This document shows, in pieces, positions 1-9,157 of a stretch of DNA of 64,000 bases. The position numbers and the translations under genes are program-made. Where the stretch lies: the NCBI RefSeq assembly GCF_002799155.1, contig NZ_NERD01000002.1, positions 2,976,001-3,040,000 of the forward strand, given 5' to 3'. How positions within the stretch are numbered: the first letter of the stretch is position 1; every line of letters begins with the position of its first letter. The notes under the pieces are model-generated. The model did no database searches. It was not told the origin of the DNA and worked only from the letters and a program-made list of their open reading frames with translations. Source of the stretch: Stenotrophomonas maltophilia (GTDB lineage Bacteria; Pseudomonadota; Gammaproteobacteria; Xanthomonadales; Xanthomonadaceae).

Positions 1-264
1 GACCACGCGATACCCCACGCGGTTGGCCACGCACCACTTCAGCAGCGGCTGCAGGCGCGGGATGCGCGCCTCCAGCAGGTACAGCTTGCGCAGCGCCTGC
101 GGCCGCGCTTCGAACGCGGCCAGCACGGCATTCAAGCCGTACAGGCGCAGCTCGTCGCTGCCGCCGCGCCCACCACCGCCCGTGGCCGGCACCTCCGGGC
201 GCGGCAACGGTGTTGCGCGCGGCGGACGGGCGGATGGACGGCGGTTGTTCCAAGGGTTGTTCAC
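1..264 (-). CDS. SpoU/TrmH-family RNA 2'-O-methyltransferase, N-terminal part (partial)
   Basis: The frame runs off the left edge, leaving 88 codons from a GTG start at 264. That start directly abuts the stop codon of the upstream symporter gene. The first 40 residues are a Pro/Arg/Gly-rich tail. From about residue 41 the sequence (DELRLYGLNAVLAAFE, then RKLYLLEARIPRLQPLLKW) resembles the L30e-like substrate-binding domain that precedes the knotted SpoU methyltransferase domain in RlmB/TrmH-type enzymes, which use S-adenosylmethionine to methylate a ribose in rRNA or tRNA. The catalytic knot lies outside the window, so the exact target cannot be named. It is probably co-transcribed with the symporter. 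Confidence 0.72.
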   Translation of the reverse strand, partial: MNNPWNNRRPSARPPRATPLPRPEVPATGGGGRGGSDELRLYGLNAVLAAFEARPQALRKLYLLEARIPRLQPLLKWCVANRVGYRVV

Positions 265-1773
265 TTACACACTCTCCTGCTTGCGCTGGCGCCAGAAATC
301 GGCGTTCTTGATGCCCAGGGCATCCGGGTCGAACACCGGATCCAGGCCCAGCTTCTTCTGTCGTTCGTAGTCACGCAGGGCCAGCATCGCCGGCTTCTGG
401 ATGATGAGGATGGCGATGATGTTCAGCCAGGCCATCAGGCCGACGCCGATGTCACCCAGCGCCCAGGCCAGGGTCGCATTATGGAATGCACCGAACACCA
501 CCATGCCGATGATGCCAAGGCGCAGCACAAGCACGGTCAGCGGGCGCTTCCTGTTGTGGTTCACATAGCTGAGGTTGGTCTCAGCCATGTAGTAGTAGGC
601 CATGATGGTGGTGAAGGCGAAGAAGAAGATGGCGATGGACACGAACGCCGAACCCCAGCCCGGAAGCACCGCTTCCACGCCGGCCTGCGCATAGCCCGCA
701 CCTTCCGGAATGCCGGCCAGGCCCTGGAACAGCGGCGGCGCGCCTTCCACCGGCGAGTACACGTTGTAGGTGCCGCTGGCCAGGATCAGGAACGCGGTGG
801 CGGTGCACACCATCATGGTGTCGAAATAGATGGCGAAGGCCTGCACGTAGCCCTGCTTGGCCGGATGCGAGACTTCCGAGGCCGCCGCCGCGTGCGGACC
901 CGAACCCTGCCCGGCTTCATTGGCATAGATGCCGCGCTTGATGCCCCACTCCACCGCCAGGCCCATCATCGCGCCGAACGCGGCGTGGGTGCCGAAGGCG
1001 CTCTTGAAGATGATGCCGAACATCTCCGGCACGCGGTCGTAGTTGATGACCATGATGACGATGGCGGTCAGGATGAAGGCCGCCGCCATGAACGGCACCA
1101 CCACCTCGGCGAAGTTGGCGATGCGCTTGACGCCGCCGAAGATCACCACGCCCAGCAGCAGGCCCACCACGATGCCGATGCCCAGCTTCAGCGCCTGCGC
1201 CGATTCCATGCCCAGCGTCTGGCCGTCCAGCGGACCGCACAGCGCGGTGCCACGGCAGGCGTTGATGATGCTGTCGGCGATGGCGTTGGCCTGCACGCCC
1301 GGCATCAGGAAGCCGGCCGCGATGATCGTGGCGATGGCGAAGGCCAGTGCGTACCACTTCAGGCCCATGGCCTTTTCGATGTAATAGGCCGGGCCACCAC
1401 GGTAGCGGCCTTCGGCATCCTTGGTCTTGTAGATCTGCGCCAGGGTGCATTCCACGTACGAAGTGGATGCGCCGAGGAAGCCCATCACCCACATCCAGAA
1501 GATGGCACCAGGGCCACCGAAGGCGATGGCGGTGGCCACGCCGGCGATGTTGCCGATGCCCATGCGGCCGGCCATCGACATGGCCAGCGCCTGGAACGAG
1601 GACACGCCGGCGTCGGACTTCTCGCCCTTGACGGTGAGGCGGCACATCTCGACGAACCCACGGATCTGCATGAAACGGGTGCGCAGGCTGAAGAACAAGC
1701 CGGCGGCCAGGCACATGAAGATCAGTGCCTTGCTCCAGATGATGCTGTTGATGAAATGTACGGTAGCTTCCAC
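265..1773 (-). CDS. Alanine/glycine:sodium symporter (AGCS family)
   Basis: A 502-residue inner-membrane protein with about ten or eleven hydrophobic segments. The family signature is clear: an N-terminal FFSLRTRFMQIRGF stretch, then SSFQALAMSMAGRMGIGNIAGVA near residue 60-80, and GIKRGIYANEAGQGSGPHA in the middle. AGCS carriers import alanine or glycine with Na+. The length is normal for the family (450-540). The start is GTG at 1773, with GGAGAG seven bases upstream. The only downstream neighbour is the RNA methyltransferase, which starts at the next base after the stop, so translation may be coupled. Substrate choice within the family cannot be read from the sequence. Confidence 0.93.
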   Translation of the reverse strand: MEATVHFINSIIWSKALIFMCLAAGLFFSLRTRFMQIRGFVEMCRLTVKGEKSDAGVSSFQALAMSMAGRMGIGNIAGVATAIAFGGPGAIFWMWVMGFLGASTSYVECTLAQIYKTKDAEGRYRGGPAYYIEKAMGLKWYALAFAIATIIAAGFLMPGVQANAIADSIINACRGTALCGPLDGQTLGMESAQALKLGIGIVVGLLLGVVIFGGVKRIANFAEVVVPFMAAAFILTAIVIMVINYDRVPEMFGIIFKSAFGTHAAFGAMMGLAVEWGIKRGIYANEAGQGSGPHAAAASEVSHPAKQGYVQAFAIYFDTMMVCTATAFLILASGTYNVYSPVEGAPPLFQGLAGIPEGAGYAQAGVEAVLPGWGSAFVSIAIFFFAFTTIMAYYYMAETNLSYVNHNRKRPLTVLVLRLGIIGMVVFGAFHNATLAWALGDIGVGLMAWLNIIAILIIQKPAMLALRDYERQKKLGLDPVFDPDALGIKNADFWRQRKQESV

Positions 1774-1875
1774 GCGCGCTCTCTCCAGTCGGCGGGTTGT
1801 AAGGACGTCCCGTCGGCTGGAGGGGACCGGTCGATTCTCCCTGATCGACGGCCGCTGCGGTAGCGCCAGAAGGAT

Positions 1876-1977
1876 GGGGTCGGATCCCTTGCGCGCTGCG
1901 CAAGGGCTCTGACCCCGTTCTACCGTTTGGCGGGTTGGGGGTCAGAGCCCTTTTCTGGCGAAAAGGGATCCGACCCC
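1876..1977. repeat. Inverted doublet of GGGGTC(A/G)G-type palindromes
   Basis: Two palindromes (1876-1916 and 1938-1977) lie 21 bases apart. Each begins GGGGTC and ends GACCCC and carries a GGATCC-like inner block. They are mirror images: the first ends CTCTGACCCC and the second begins GGGGTCAGAG, so the whole unit is itself an inverted repeat. The doublet fills most of the gap between the acetyltransferase stop and the symporter start. It resembles the paired arrangement seen in REPIN-type repeats. It may end transcription, but neither palindrome has a U-run. Confidence 0.8.
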
Positions 1978-1983
1978 GCGCGT

Positions 1984-2523
1984 TCAGGGCAGCTGCGTGC
2001 GCACCCGGGCGAAACGGCGAAGGTCGTGCAGCACGCCGCGCTTGTAGACCGCACAGCGCTCCACGCCCTCCTCCTGGAAGCCATTCTTCTCCAGCACACG
2101 GGCCGAACCCAGGTTGAAGTCGACCACCGTGGCCTGCAGCCTGAACAGGCGCAGCTCGTCCATCACCCACGGGGCGAACAGACCGACAACGCGGGTCATC
2201 AGGCCCTGCCCCCAATAGGCCTGCCCCAGCCAGTAACCCAGTTCAGCGCTGTGCCCACGCTCGGCCATGCCCTGCTGGGCACCGACGCTGCCGCAGGCCT
2301 GGCCGTCGATCTCGATGGCCAGGTTCAGGGTGCCCGGGGCCAGCACGCGGCCGGCCAGGAAGGCCTCGCCATCCTCGCGCGTGTACGGGTACGGGAAGCG
2401 GTCGCGCAGGCCGCGCGACACCTCGGCGTCATTGGCGTGGCGTAGCAGGGACGCCAGGTCATCGGGGCGCCAGGGTCGCAGCTGGAAGCCGTCGCCCTGC
2501 AGCACTGTGGCCGGATCAGGCAT
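1984..2523 (-). CDS. GNAT family N-acetyltransferase (RimJ/RimL-like)
   Basis: A 179-residue protein in the RimJ/RimL branch of GNAT enzymes, which transfer acetyl from acetyl-CoA to an amine. The order of motifs fits: LRPWRPDDLASLLRH at the start, a GSVG strand, ELGYWLGQAYWGQGLMTRVV (the Q/RxxGxG/A-like acetyl-CoA loop), then NLGSARVLEKNGFQEEG near the end. ATG at 2523 was chosen over an in-frame GTG two codons earlier (2529). The start overlaps the 3' end of the efflux pump gene by 8 bases, so the two are probably translated from one message. Substrate unknown; a self-protection or drug-acetylation role beside the pump is possible but not shown. Confidence 0.87.
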   Translation of the reverse strand: MPDPATVLQGDGFQLRPWRPDDLASLLRHANDAEVSRGLRDRFPYPYTREDGEAFLAGRVLAPGTLNLAIEIDGQACGSVGAQQGMAERGHSAELGYWLGQAYWGQGLMTRVVGLFAPWVMDELRLFRLQATVVDFNLGSARVLEKNGFQEEGVERCAVYKRGVLHDLRRFARVRTQLP

Positions 2524-5500
2524 GGCCACCCACCGAGGGCGATTCCGCTTCCTGCTTCTCCAGCTCGCGCTTGACCGCTTCCGGCGAGCGGGTGTACGGG
2601 GCCAGGCGCGCGTAGAACGCCGGCACCACGAACAGCGACAGGAACGTCGAGAGGGTGACGCCGAAGATGATCACGATGCCGATCGTGCCACGGCTGGCCG
2701 AACCGGGGCCACCGGCCACGACCAGCGGGATCGCGCCGACCACGGTGGCGATCGAGGTCATCAGGATCGGGCGCAGGCGCACCATTGCAGATTCGATGAT
2801 CGCCTCGCGCACGCTGCGGCCGTCGTCGCGCAGCTGGTTGGCGAATTCGACGATGAGGATGCCGTTCTTCGCGGCCAGGCCGACCAGCATCACGATGCCG
2901 ATCTGGCTGAACAGGTTCACCGTGCCGCCACTCACCCACAACCCGACCAGTGCGCCGAGCACGCCCAGTGGCACGGTCAGCATGATGGTGAGCGGATGGA
3001 TGAAGCTCTCGAACTGGGCAGCCAGTACCAGGTAGACCACCAGCAGGGCCATGGCGAAGGTCAGCAGCACGGCGCCACCGGCACTCTGGTATTCGCGCGA
3101 TTCGCCCTTCCAGTTCACCTGCGCGTACTGCGGCAGCTCCTCGCGCGTGACCTGCTGCGCCCAGGCAATAGCCTCACCCAGCGGATACCCCGGTGCCAGG
3201 CCGGCATTGATGGTGATCGAGCGCAGGCGGTTGAAGCGGTTCAGGGTGCCCGCCTCGGCCACTTCGCTCAGCGTGACCAGGTTGGACAGCGGCACCAGTT
3301 CGCCGGAGGTCGCGCGCACGCGGATCGCCGCCAGGTCGGCCGGGCTGGCGCGGCCGTCACGTCCGGCCTGCACCAGCACATCGTATTCCTCGCCGTTGTC
3401 GACGAAGGTGGTGACGCGGCGCGAGCCCATCATGGTTTCCAGCGCCGAACCGATCGCGGTGACCGGCACGCCGAGGTCGGCCGCACGCTGGCGGTCGATG
3501 TTCACCCGCATCTGCGGCCGGGTTTCCTTGTAGTCCGAGTCCGGGCCGACCAGGCCGGGGTTGTCGGCCATGCGCAGCAGGATGCGGTCGCGCCATTGCG
3601 CGATCTCGGCATACTCCGGCCCGCCCAGGACGATCTGGAACGGCTGCCCACCGCTGCGCACCAGGCCACCGCCCACCTGCGTGCGCACGCGCACGCCGCG
3701 GATGGTGTCCAGTTCCTTCTGCAGCTCGTTGGCCACTTCCGGCGTGCCTTCGCTGCGCTGCCGCCACGGCTGCAGGAAGATGCTGACGCGGCCGGTATGC
3801 ATTTCCTCGCTGGCGCCCCAGCCACCCGGCACGCGCGGGTTGGCGCGGACGATGGGCTTGTCCGGGCCGACATGCGGCGCCAGCATCGCTTCCACCTGCT
3901 GCACCTGCTGCACGGTGTAGTCGTAGCCGGCGCCTTCCGGGCCATCGATCATGATCTGGAACGAACCGCGGTCTTCGGCCGGTGCCAGTTCCGACGGCAG
4001 CAGCTTGAGCAGGCCCCAGCTGGCGGCCAGTGCGGCAACCATCACCAGCAGGTAGATCCAGGTGCGGTCGACATGGTGATCGAGTACCCGCCCGTAGGCC
4101 CCAGCCAGGCGCTCCAGGTTGCGGTTGACGAAGCCATGCAGGCCACGCGGCGCGTGCCCGGTATGCGGCTTCAGCAGTTTGGAGGCCATCATCGGTGTCA
4201 GCGTCAGCGCCACGAATGCGGACAACGCCACCGCCGCCGCCAATGCCACCGCCAGTTCGCGGAACAGGCGCCCGGTGTTGCCTTCCAAGAACCCGACCGG
4301 CAGGAACACCGCCACCAGCACGGCGGTGGTGGCAATCACCGCGAAGGCGACCTGCGCGGTGCCGCGCTTGGATGCCACCAGCGGCGGTTCGCCCAGGTCG
4401 ATGCGGCGCTGCACGTTCTCCACCACCACGATCGCATCGTCCACCACCAGGCCGATGCACAGCACCAGGGCAAGCAGGGTCAGCAGGTTGATCGAGAAGT
4501 CGAACGCATACAGCGCGATGAATGCCGCGACCAGGCAGACCGGCACCGTCACCGCCGGAATCAACGCGGCACGGAAGCTGCCGAGGAACAGCCAGATCAC
4601 TGCCAGCACCAGGATCATCGCCTCCACCAGCGTGGCGTAGACGCGATCCACGGCGGCTTCGATGAAGGTGGTGTTGTCGAAGGCGACGAAGATCTGCGTA
4701 CCCTTGGGCAGGGTCAGCGCCACCCGCTCGGCTTCAGCGCGCGCGGTGCGCGCCACGTCCAGCGAGTTGGCGGTGGAGGTCTTGACGATGCCCAGGCCGA
4801 TGCCCGGCTCGCCGTTGCTGCGGTAGTAAGCGCGGCGTTCGGCCGAGGCCAGCTCGATCTTCGCCACGTCGCCCATGCGCACCACGTAACCGTCGCGGCC
4901 CTTGCCCAGCGGGATGGTCGCGAAGTCTTCGGGCTTGATGTAGTTGCGTTCCACCCGCAGGGTGAAATCGCGGTCGGTCGACTCGATGCGGCCGGCCGGC
5001 AGTTCCACGTTTTCGTTGCGCAGCGCGGTTTCCACATCGCCGGTGGTCAACCCGCGCGCAGCCAGCTGGTCGCGGTCCAGCCAGATGCGCATTGCATAGC
5101 GCTGGCGGCCACCGATGCGGACCTGGGCCACGCCATCGAGGCTGGAGAAACGGTCGACTACGTAGCGGTCGGCATAGTCGCTCAGTTCCAGCGTGTCCAT
5201 GGTCGAGGAGACCATGTTGAACCAGATGATCGGATCCGCATCGCTTTCGACCTTGGCGATTTCCGGTGGCCGCGCTTCTTCCGGCATGCGGTCGGCAACA
5301 CGGCTGACCGCATCGCGCACGTCGTTGGCCGCCGCTTCGATATCGCGGTTGGAGGTGAACTCGATGCTGACCTGCGAGCGGCCGTTGGTGCTGCGCGCGT
5401 TGATCGTATCGATGCCTTCGATGCCGGCCAGTGCATCTTCCAGCACCTGGGTGATGCGGCTTTCGATGACCGCCGCCGAGGCACCGGTGTAGTCCACCGA

Positions 5501-5641
5501 CACCGAAACGATCGGCGGATCGATGGCCGGCAGTTCGCGCAGGGTCAGCCGGGTGAAGGACATCACACCCAGTACCAGCAGCAACAAGCTCATCACCACG
5601 GCAAACACCGGCCGCTGGATGGAAACGTCGGACAGCTTCAT
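2516..5641 (-). CDS. RND efflux transporter, inner-membrane pump subunit
   Basis: A 1041-residue AcrB/MexF-type proton-driven exporter. Visible features are the N-terminal helix MKLSDVSIQRPVFAVVMSLL, two large periplasmic loops, the transmembrane-4 pair D401/D402 in CIGLVVDDAIVVVENVQRR that relays protons, and GLAAKNGILIVEFANQL with the partner lysine in transmembrane 10. It overlaps its membrane-fusion partner upstream by 4 bases (ATGA). No outer-membrane channel gene follows, so the pump must borrow a TolC-like channel encoded elsewhere. S. maltophilia has several such two-gene Sme systems. Gene order makes SmeMN a candidate, but I cannot confirm which one this is. No dedicated TetR or LysR regulator is adjacent. 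Confidence 0.95.
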   Translation of the reverse strand: MKLSDVSIQRPVFAVVMSLLLLVLGVMSFTRLTLRELPAIDPPIVSVSVDYTGASAAVIESRITQVLEDALAGIEGIDTINARSTNGRSQVSIEFTSNRDIEAAANDVRDAVSRVADRMPEEARPPEIAKVESDADPIIWFNMVSSTMDTLELSDYADRYVVDRFSSLDGVAQVRIGGRQRYAMRIWLDRDQLAARGLTTGDVETALRNENVELPAGRIESTDRDFTLRVERNYIKPEDFATIPLGKGRDGYVVRMGDVAKIELASAERRAYYRSNGEPGIGLGIVKTSTANSLDVARTARAEAERVALTLPKGTQIFVAFDNTTFIEAAVDRVYATLVEAMILVLAVIWLFLGSFRAALIPAVTVPVCLVAAFIALYAFDFSINLLTLLALVLCIGLVVDDAIVVVENVQRRIDLGEPPLVASKRGTAQVAFAVIATTAVLVAVFLPVGFLEGNTGRLFRELAVALAAAVALSAFVALTLTPMMASKLLKPHTGHAPRGLHGFVNRNLERLAGAYGRVLDHHVDRTWIYLLVMVAALAASWGLLKLLPSELAPAEDRGSFQIMIDGPEGAGYDYTVQQVQQVEAMLAPHVGPDKPIVRANPRVPGGWGASEEMHTGRVSIFLQPWRQRSEGTPEVANELQKELDTIRGVRVRTQVGGGLVRSGGQPFQIVLGGPEYAEIAQWRDRILLRMADNPGLVGPDSDYKETRPQMRVNIDRQRAADLGVPVTAIGSALETMMGSRRVTTFVDNGEEYDVLVQAGRDGRASPADLAAIRVRATSGELVPLSNLVTLSEVAEAGTLNRFNRLRSITINAGLAPGYPLGEAIAWAQQVTREELPQYAQVNWKGESREYQSAGGAVLLTFAMALLVVYLVLAAQFESFIHPLTIMLTVPLGVLGALVGLWVSGGTVNLFSQIGIVMLVGLAAKNGILIVEFANQLRDDGRSVREAIIESAMVRLRPILMTSIATVVGAIPLVVAGGPGSASRGTIGIVIIFGVTLSTFLSLFVVPAFYARLAPYTRSPEAVKRELEKQEAESPSVGGHA

Positions 5642-6744
5642 CCGCCGTGGCCCTCGGCCGCGACCGGCGCCGGTGCCTCAGCCGGCTTGGCCCCGCTGGC
5701 TGGTGCTGCGTCCTTGGCCGCGACCTTCAGGCCCGGGCGCAGCTTGCCGGTGCCATCCACGACGATGCGCTGGCCGGCTTCCAGGCCCTGCCTGATCTCG
5801 ACCACGCCGGCGCGGCGCGCGCCGGTCACCACATCCACGCGCTCCACGCTGTCGTCTGCGGTGATGCGATACACGTAGGTATCGCGGCCGACCTGCACCA
5901 CGGCGATTTCCGGAATCACCAGCGCCGGGCGCTCGGGGCGGAACAGGCGCACGTCCAGCAGCATGCCCGGGCGCAGCGCATGGTCGCCGTTGGCGAAATC
6001 GGCGCGCACCGTCACCGCACGGGTGGCCGGATCGATGCGCGCATCGATGGTGCTGACCACGCCTTCGAAGCTACGGCCGGGCCACGCCACGCTGGTGGCA
6101 CTGACCTTGTCACCGACGCCCAGCGCGGCCAGCTCCACTTCCGGCACCTGGAAATCGATGTGCATGTGCTCGATATCGTCGAGCGTGGCGATCACCGTGG
6201 TCGGCGTCAGCAGCGTGCCTGGGCTGACCTGGCGGATGCCGAGCACACCGGCGAACGGCGCACGCACGCGGCGATCACCGATGTCCGACTGCATCTGCGC
6301 CACGCGCGCTTCGGCGGCATCGCGGATCGACTTCTGCGTATCCAGCGTGGCACTCGACACCAACCGCTGCGTGGCCAGCTCACGCTGGCGCTTGTACAGC
6401 TGGTCGGCCTCGTGGAAGGTGGCCTGCGCCTGGACCAGTGCGGCCTCCTGGGCCTGGCCGCGCAGGGTCACGATCGGCGCACCGGCAGCAATGTGCTGGC
6501 CGCTTTCGAAATGCACCTTCTCGACGATCTCGCTGACCTTGGCGGTCACGCTGATCGATTCGCGTGCCTTGGCCGTGCCCAGTGCCTGCAGGGTGTCGCT
6601 CCACGGACGGGACTGCACGACCTGCGCGGTGACCGGCACCGCTTCTCCCTGCCGACGCGCGGCGGCCTCCTGTTTGCCTGCGCACCCGGCCAGCACGGCC
6701 AGGCTGAGGCCAAGGGCCAGGGTCGAAGCGATACGAGCCAACAT
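5638..6744 (-). CDS. RND efflux membrane-fusion lipoprotein (periplasmic adaptor)
   Basis: A 368-residue adaptor linking the pump to an outer-membrane channel. ATG at 6744 was chosen because it is preceded by CAGGA and begins a lipoprotein signal with lipobox LAGC, Cys21. An upstream in-frame start would bury that signal. Then come a biotinyl-lipoyl half motif (VEKVHFESGQHIAAGAPI), an alpha-helical hairpin, the second half motif (RRVRAPFAGVLGIRQVSPG) and beta-barrel and membrane-proximal domains. The tail is Ala/Pro-rich. It is the first gene of the operon and overlaps the pump by 4 bases. The upstream 270 bases hold no regulator gene. Confidence 0.94.
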   Translation of the reverse strand: MLARIASTLALGLSLAVLAGCAGKQEAAARRQGEAVPVTAQVVQSRPWSDTLQALGTAKARESISVTAKVSEIVEKVHFESGQHIAAGAPIVTLRGQAQEAALVQAQATFHEADQLYKRQRELATQRLVSSATLDTQKSIRDAAEARVAQMQSDIGDRRVRAPFAGVLGIRQVSPGTLLTPTTVIATLDDIEHMHIDFQVPEVELAALGVGDKVSATSVAWPGRSFEGVVSTIDARIDPATRAVTVRADFANGDHALRPGMLLDVRLFRPERPALVIPEIAVVQVGRDTYVYRITADDSVERVDVVTGARRAGVVEIRQGLEAGQRIVVDGTGKLRPGLKVAAKDAAPASGAKPAEAPAPVAAEGHGG

Positions 6745-6932
6745 GAACGGTCCTGATTGATCCACGGCCGCCGAGTGTAGGCAAGTGCCCATAAAAGCGG
6801 TATGTGCCAAGCGTTTACCGGCGTGGAACCAACGCTGCGATGGCGCCTTGAACCCGTTCCGTGCAAGGCTGCCACGGGCAGTGTCGGCGTGTGTCGGGGT
6901 GTATCCAGCCGTGCACCGCCCGGGCCGTCATC

Positions 6933-6967
6933 GTAGAGTCGAATCTGCCCGACGGAGGGCGTCGGGC
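6933..6967. repeat. GTAG-headed hairpin (SMAG-like)
   Basis: GTAG at 6933 is followed by a hairpin with an 8-bp stem, GCCCGACG (6947-6954) and CGTCGGGC (6960-6967), around a 5-base loop. It lies in the 271-base gap between the stop of the copper receptor and the start of the efflux adaptor. Both genes are on the minus strand, so it may end the receptor transcript. The remainder of the gap shows no convincing gene. Confidence 0.55.
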
Positions 6968-7015
6968 GGGGACGGATCCTGGCGGGGATCCGGCCCCGTT
7001 TTCTTGCCCGTTGCT

Positions 7016-9085
7016 TCAGTACCGGTAGTTCAGCTTCATCCAGACGCTGCGCCCCGGCTCATTGATGCGTACCGGGTCGGCCGGGAAGCCGAAGTCGGCG
7101 CTGCCCGCCAGGTTCAGGTGCTCGCTGTAGGCACGGTCGAACAGGTTGTCGACACCCGCGCTGAGCTGCAGCTGCGAACTGAAACGGTACGCTGCATTGA
7201 GCGCGAAGGTGGCGAAGCCAGCGCTCGGCCCAAGGTCCTGCGCGACGACATTGCCTTGGCCATCTGCGACGCGATGCTGGTGGGTCACCGCGCGCAGCAG
7301 CGCACCGGCGCTCCAGCGCTGGCCTTCCCAGTTCGCACTCAAGCGCGCTTCCAACGGCGGCATCTGCGGCAGCGGGCGCTGCTGGTCGCGGTTCTCGCCC
7401 CAGGCATAGGCCAGCGTGCCGCCCAGTTTCCACTGTTCGGCCACGCTCACTTCCAACCCCGCTTCGGCACCGGCAATGCGGGCATCGATGTTGCTGGCCT
7501 GGCTCATGCCCATCATGCCGCTGCCATGGTAGGTGAACAGGATGTAGTCCTGGATCTGGCCAGCGTACGCCGACACCCATGCCTGCACGCGCGGCCCCTT
7601 GTACTGCAGGCCGACGTCGAGTTGGGTGGTGCGCTCGGGCTGGATACCGGCAAACGCGTTCACTGCACCGGCCGGGCCGTGGTTGGGCGAGAACAGCTCC
7701 CAGTAGTCGGGCATGCGTTCACTGTGGCCCAGGCCCGCATACCAGGTCAGGCCATCGGCCAGGTCCTGCTCGTAGCGCAGGAAGCCACTGCCGAGCCATT
7801 CCTTGCGGCGCTGGCCCGCGGTCGGATTGGGTCTGTTACCCATCATTCCGCGGATCGACTGCCGCTCGTCGCGCACGCTGGCGCGATCGATGCGCAGGCC
7901 GCTGATCCAGCGCTGGCCGGTACCGGCGCCAAGGGTCAACTCCGTGAACGCGCCATAGCGACGGAACTTGGCATCGGTCTCCCAGTCCGCCTGGCGGTAG
8001 GTGTCGCGGCCCATGCCCATGCGACCGCGGTGGCGGCTGTCTTCCCCGTCTACGCCCGCCACCAGCTGCACGTCCTGCCAGCGCCACTCGGAACTGACCC
8101 GGCCGCCCTGGGTACGGCGGTCCACGTTCGAGGCCATCGGCATCGGCATCGGCATCATGCTGTTCGGGTTCGGCGTGCGCAGCGTGTAGTTGTCCATCAC
8201 GTGGTCGGCCTCGTTGTAGTACACGTTGGCCTGCACCGTGTCCCACGCACCCGGCAGGTTGCGCTTCTCGAAACGCGCGGCATAGCTGGTACGCTCGAAC
8301 GCGGCCCCGTCCATGCCGCGCCCGGCGTAGCGTGCGATGGCATCACCGGCACCAGCGGAGACTTCCAGCAGCGTGTCGGCATCCGGCGTCCAGCCGATGG
8401 CCACGTCACCGTTCCACTTGCGCCACTTCGACGGCACCACGTCACCGTTGCCATCCTTGTAGTCATCGGCTTCGGAACGGTTGCCACTGGCGCGCACGTA
8501 GCCGGTCGGGTTGCCCAGGGTCAGGTCCAGCACCTGGTCGTTGCGGTTGCGCGAACCGACCAGCGCACTGGCATCGGCACGCACGCCCGGTTCCTCGAAG
8601 CGCGGCGTATCGCGCTCGAAACGCACGGTGCCGGCCGAGGCTCCTGCGCCCCAGCGCACGCTCTGCGGCCCCTTGATGATGGTCAGCCGGTCGAAGCTTT
8701 CCGGCGCGATGTAGGACAGCGGATTGTCCATGCGCGACGGGCAGGCGCCGATCAGGTTGCCGTCATTGCTGAGGATGTTCAGCCGCGAACCGAACATGCC
8801 GCGCAGCACCGGGTCGCCGTTGGTGCCGCCGTTGCGGATGGAGGAGAAACCGGGGACGGTCTTCAGGTAATCGGCGCCGTCACTGGCGGGCACCGGCTGC
8901 CGCGGCAGGCGCGGATCGGTCACCCAGTGCAGCGGCGAGGACGGTGCGGCGGCGGTCACCACCAGCGTGTCGAGGGTACGCGCCTCTTCGGCGGGCGCGG
9001 CGTGGGCCAGTGATGCGGCCACGGCCAGGCCAAGGGCAACCGGCAGGCGCGCACAGGCGCCCGCGGGGCGGGAAGTCGTTTTCAT
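7016..9085 (-). CDS. TonB-dependent copper receptor (OprC-like)
   Basis: A 689-residue outer-membrane receptor. A signal peptide ends near residue 30 (SLAHA), followed by a TonB-box-like stretch TLDTLVVTA, a plug domain (DYLKTVPGFSSIRNGGTNGDPVLRGMFGSRLNI) and a 22-strand barrel ending in aromatic Tyr (WMKLNYRY). It matches the subfamily annotated as copper receptors. A Met-rich loop, MMPMPMPM, near residue 320 and another MMGM segment later suit soft-metal binding. A 72-base gap separates it from the upstream DUF2946 gene, and the two probably form one copper-handling transcript. Copper as substrate is inferred from family and composition, not proven. Confidence 0.88.
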   Translation of the reverse strand: MKTTSRPAGACARLPVALGLAVAASLAHAAPAEEARTLDTLVVTAAAPSSPLHWVTDPRLPRQPVPASDGADYLKTVPGFSSIRNGGTNGDPVLRGMFGSRLNILSNDGNLIGACPSRMDNPLSYIAPESFDRLTIIKGPQSVRWGAGASAGTVRFERDTPRFEEPGVRADASALVGSRNRNDQVLDLTLGNPTGYVRASGNRSEADDYKDGNGDVVPSKWRKWNGDVAIGWTPDADTLLEVSAGAGDAIARYAGRGMDGAAFERTSYAARFEKRNLPGAWDTVQANVYYNEADHVMDNYTLRTPNPNSMMPMPMPMASNVDRRTQGGRVSSEWRWQDVQLVAGVDGEDSRHRGRMGMGRDTYRQADWETDAKFRRYGAFTELTLGAGTGQRWISGLRIDRASVRDERQSIRGMMGNRPNPTAGQRRKEWLGSGFLRYEQDLADGLTWYAGLGHSERMPDYWELFSPNHGPAGAVNAFAGIQPERTTQLDVGLQYKGPRVQAWVSAYAGQIQDYILFTYHGSGMMGMSQASNIDARIAGAEAGLEVSVAEQWKLGGTLAYAWGENRDQQRPLPQMPPLEARLSANWEGQRWSAGALLRAVTHQHRVADGQGNVVAQDLGPSAGFATFALNAAYRFSSQLQLSAGVDNLFDRAYSEHLNLAGSADFGFPADPVRINEPGRSVWMKLNYRY

Positions 9086-9157
9086 CGGAACAGCTCCAAG
9101 GTACGCATGCGCGCACGGCGCCCGGTCAGGCGTCGTGCGGCAGATTCGATAGGGACA

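Noticed and set aside
2267..5878. 1203-codon open frame on the plus strand opposite the RND pump
   Set aside because: It is fully antisense to a clear pump and adaptor pair, rich in His/Arg/Gln, and has no domain. High-GC codon bias keeps the opposite frame open.
6785..9013. 742-codon plus-strand frame opposite the copper receptor
   Set aside because: Shadow of the receptor gene; the receptor has signal peptide, plug and barrel, while this frame has no recognisable fold.
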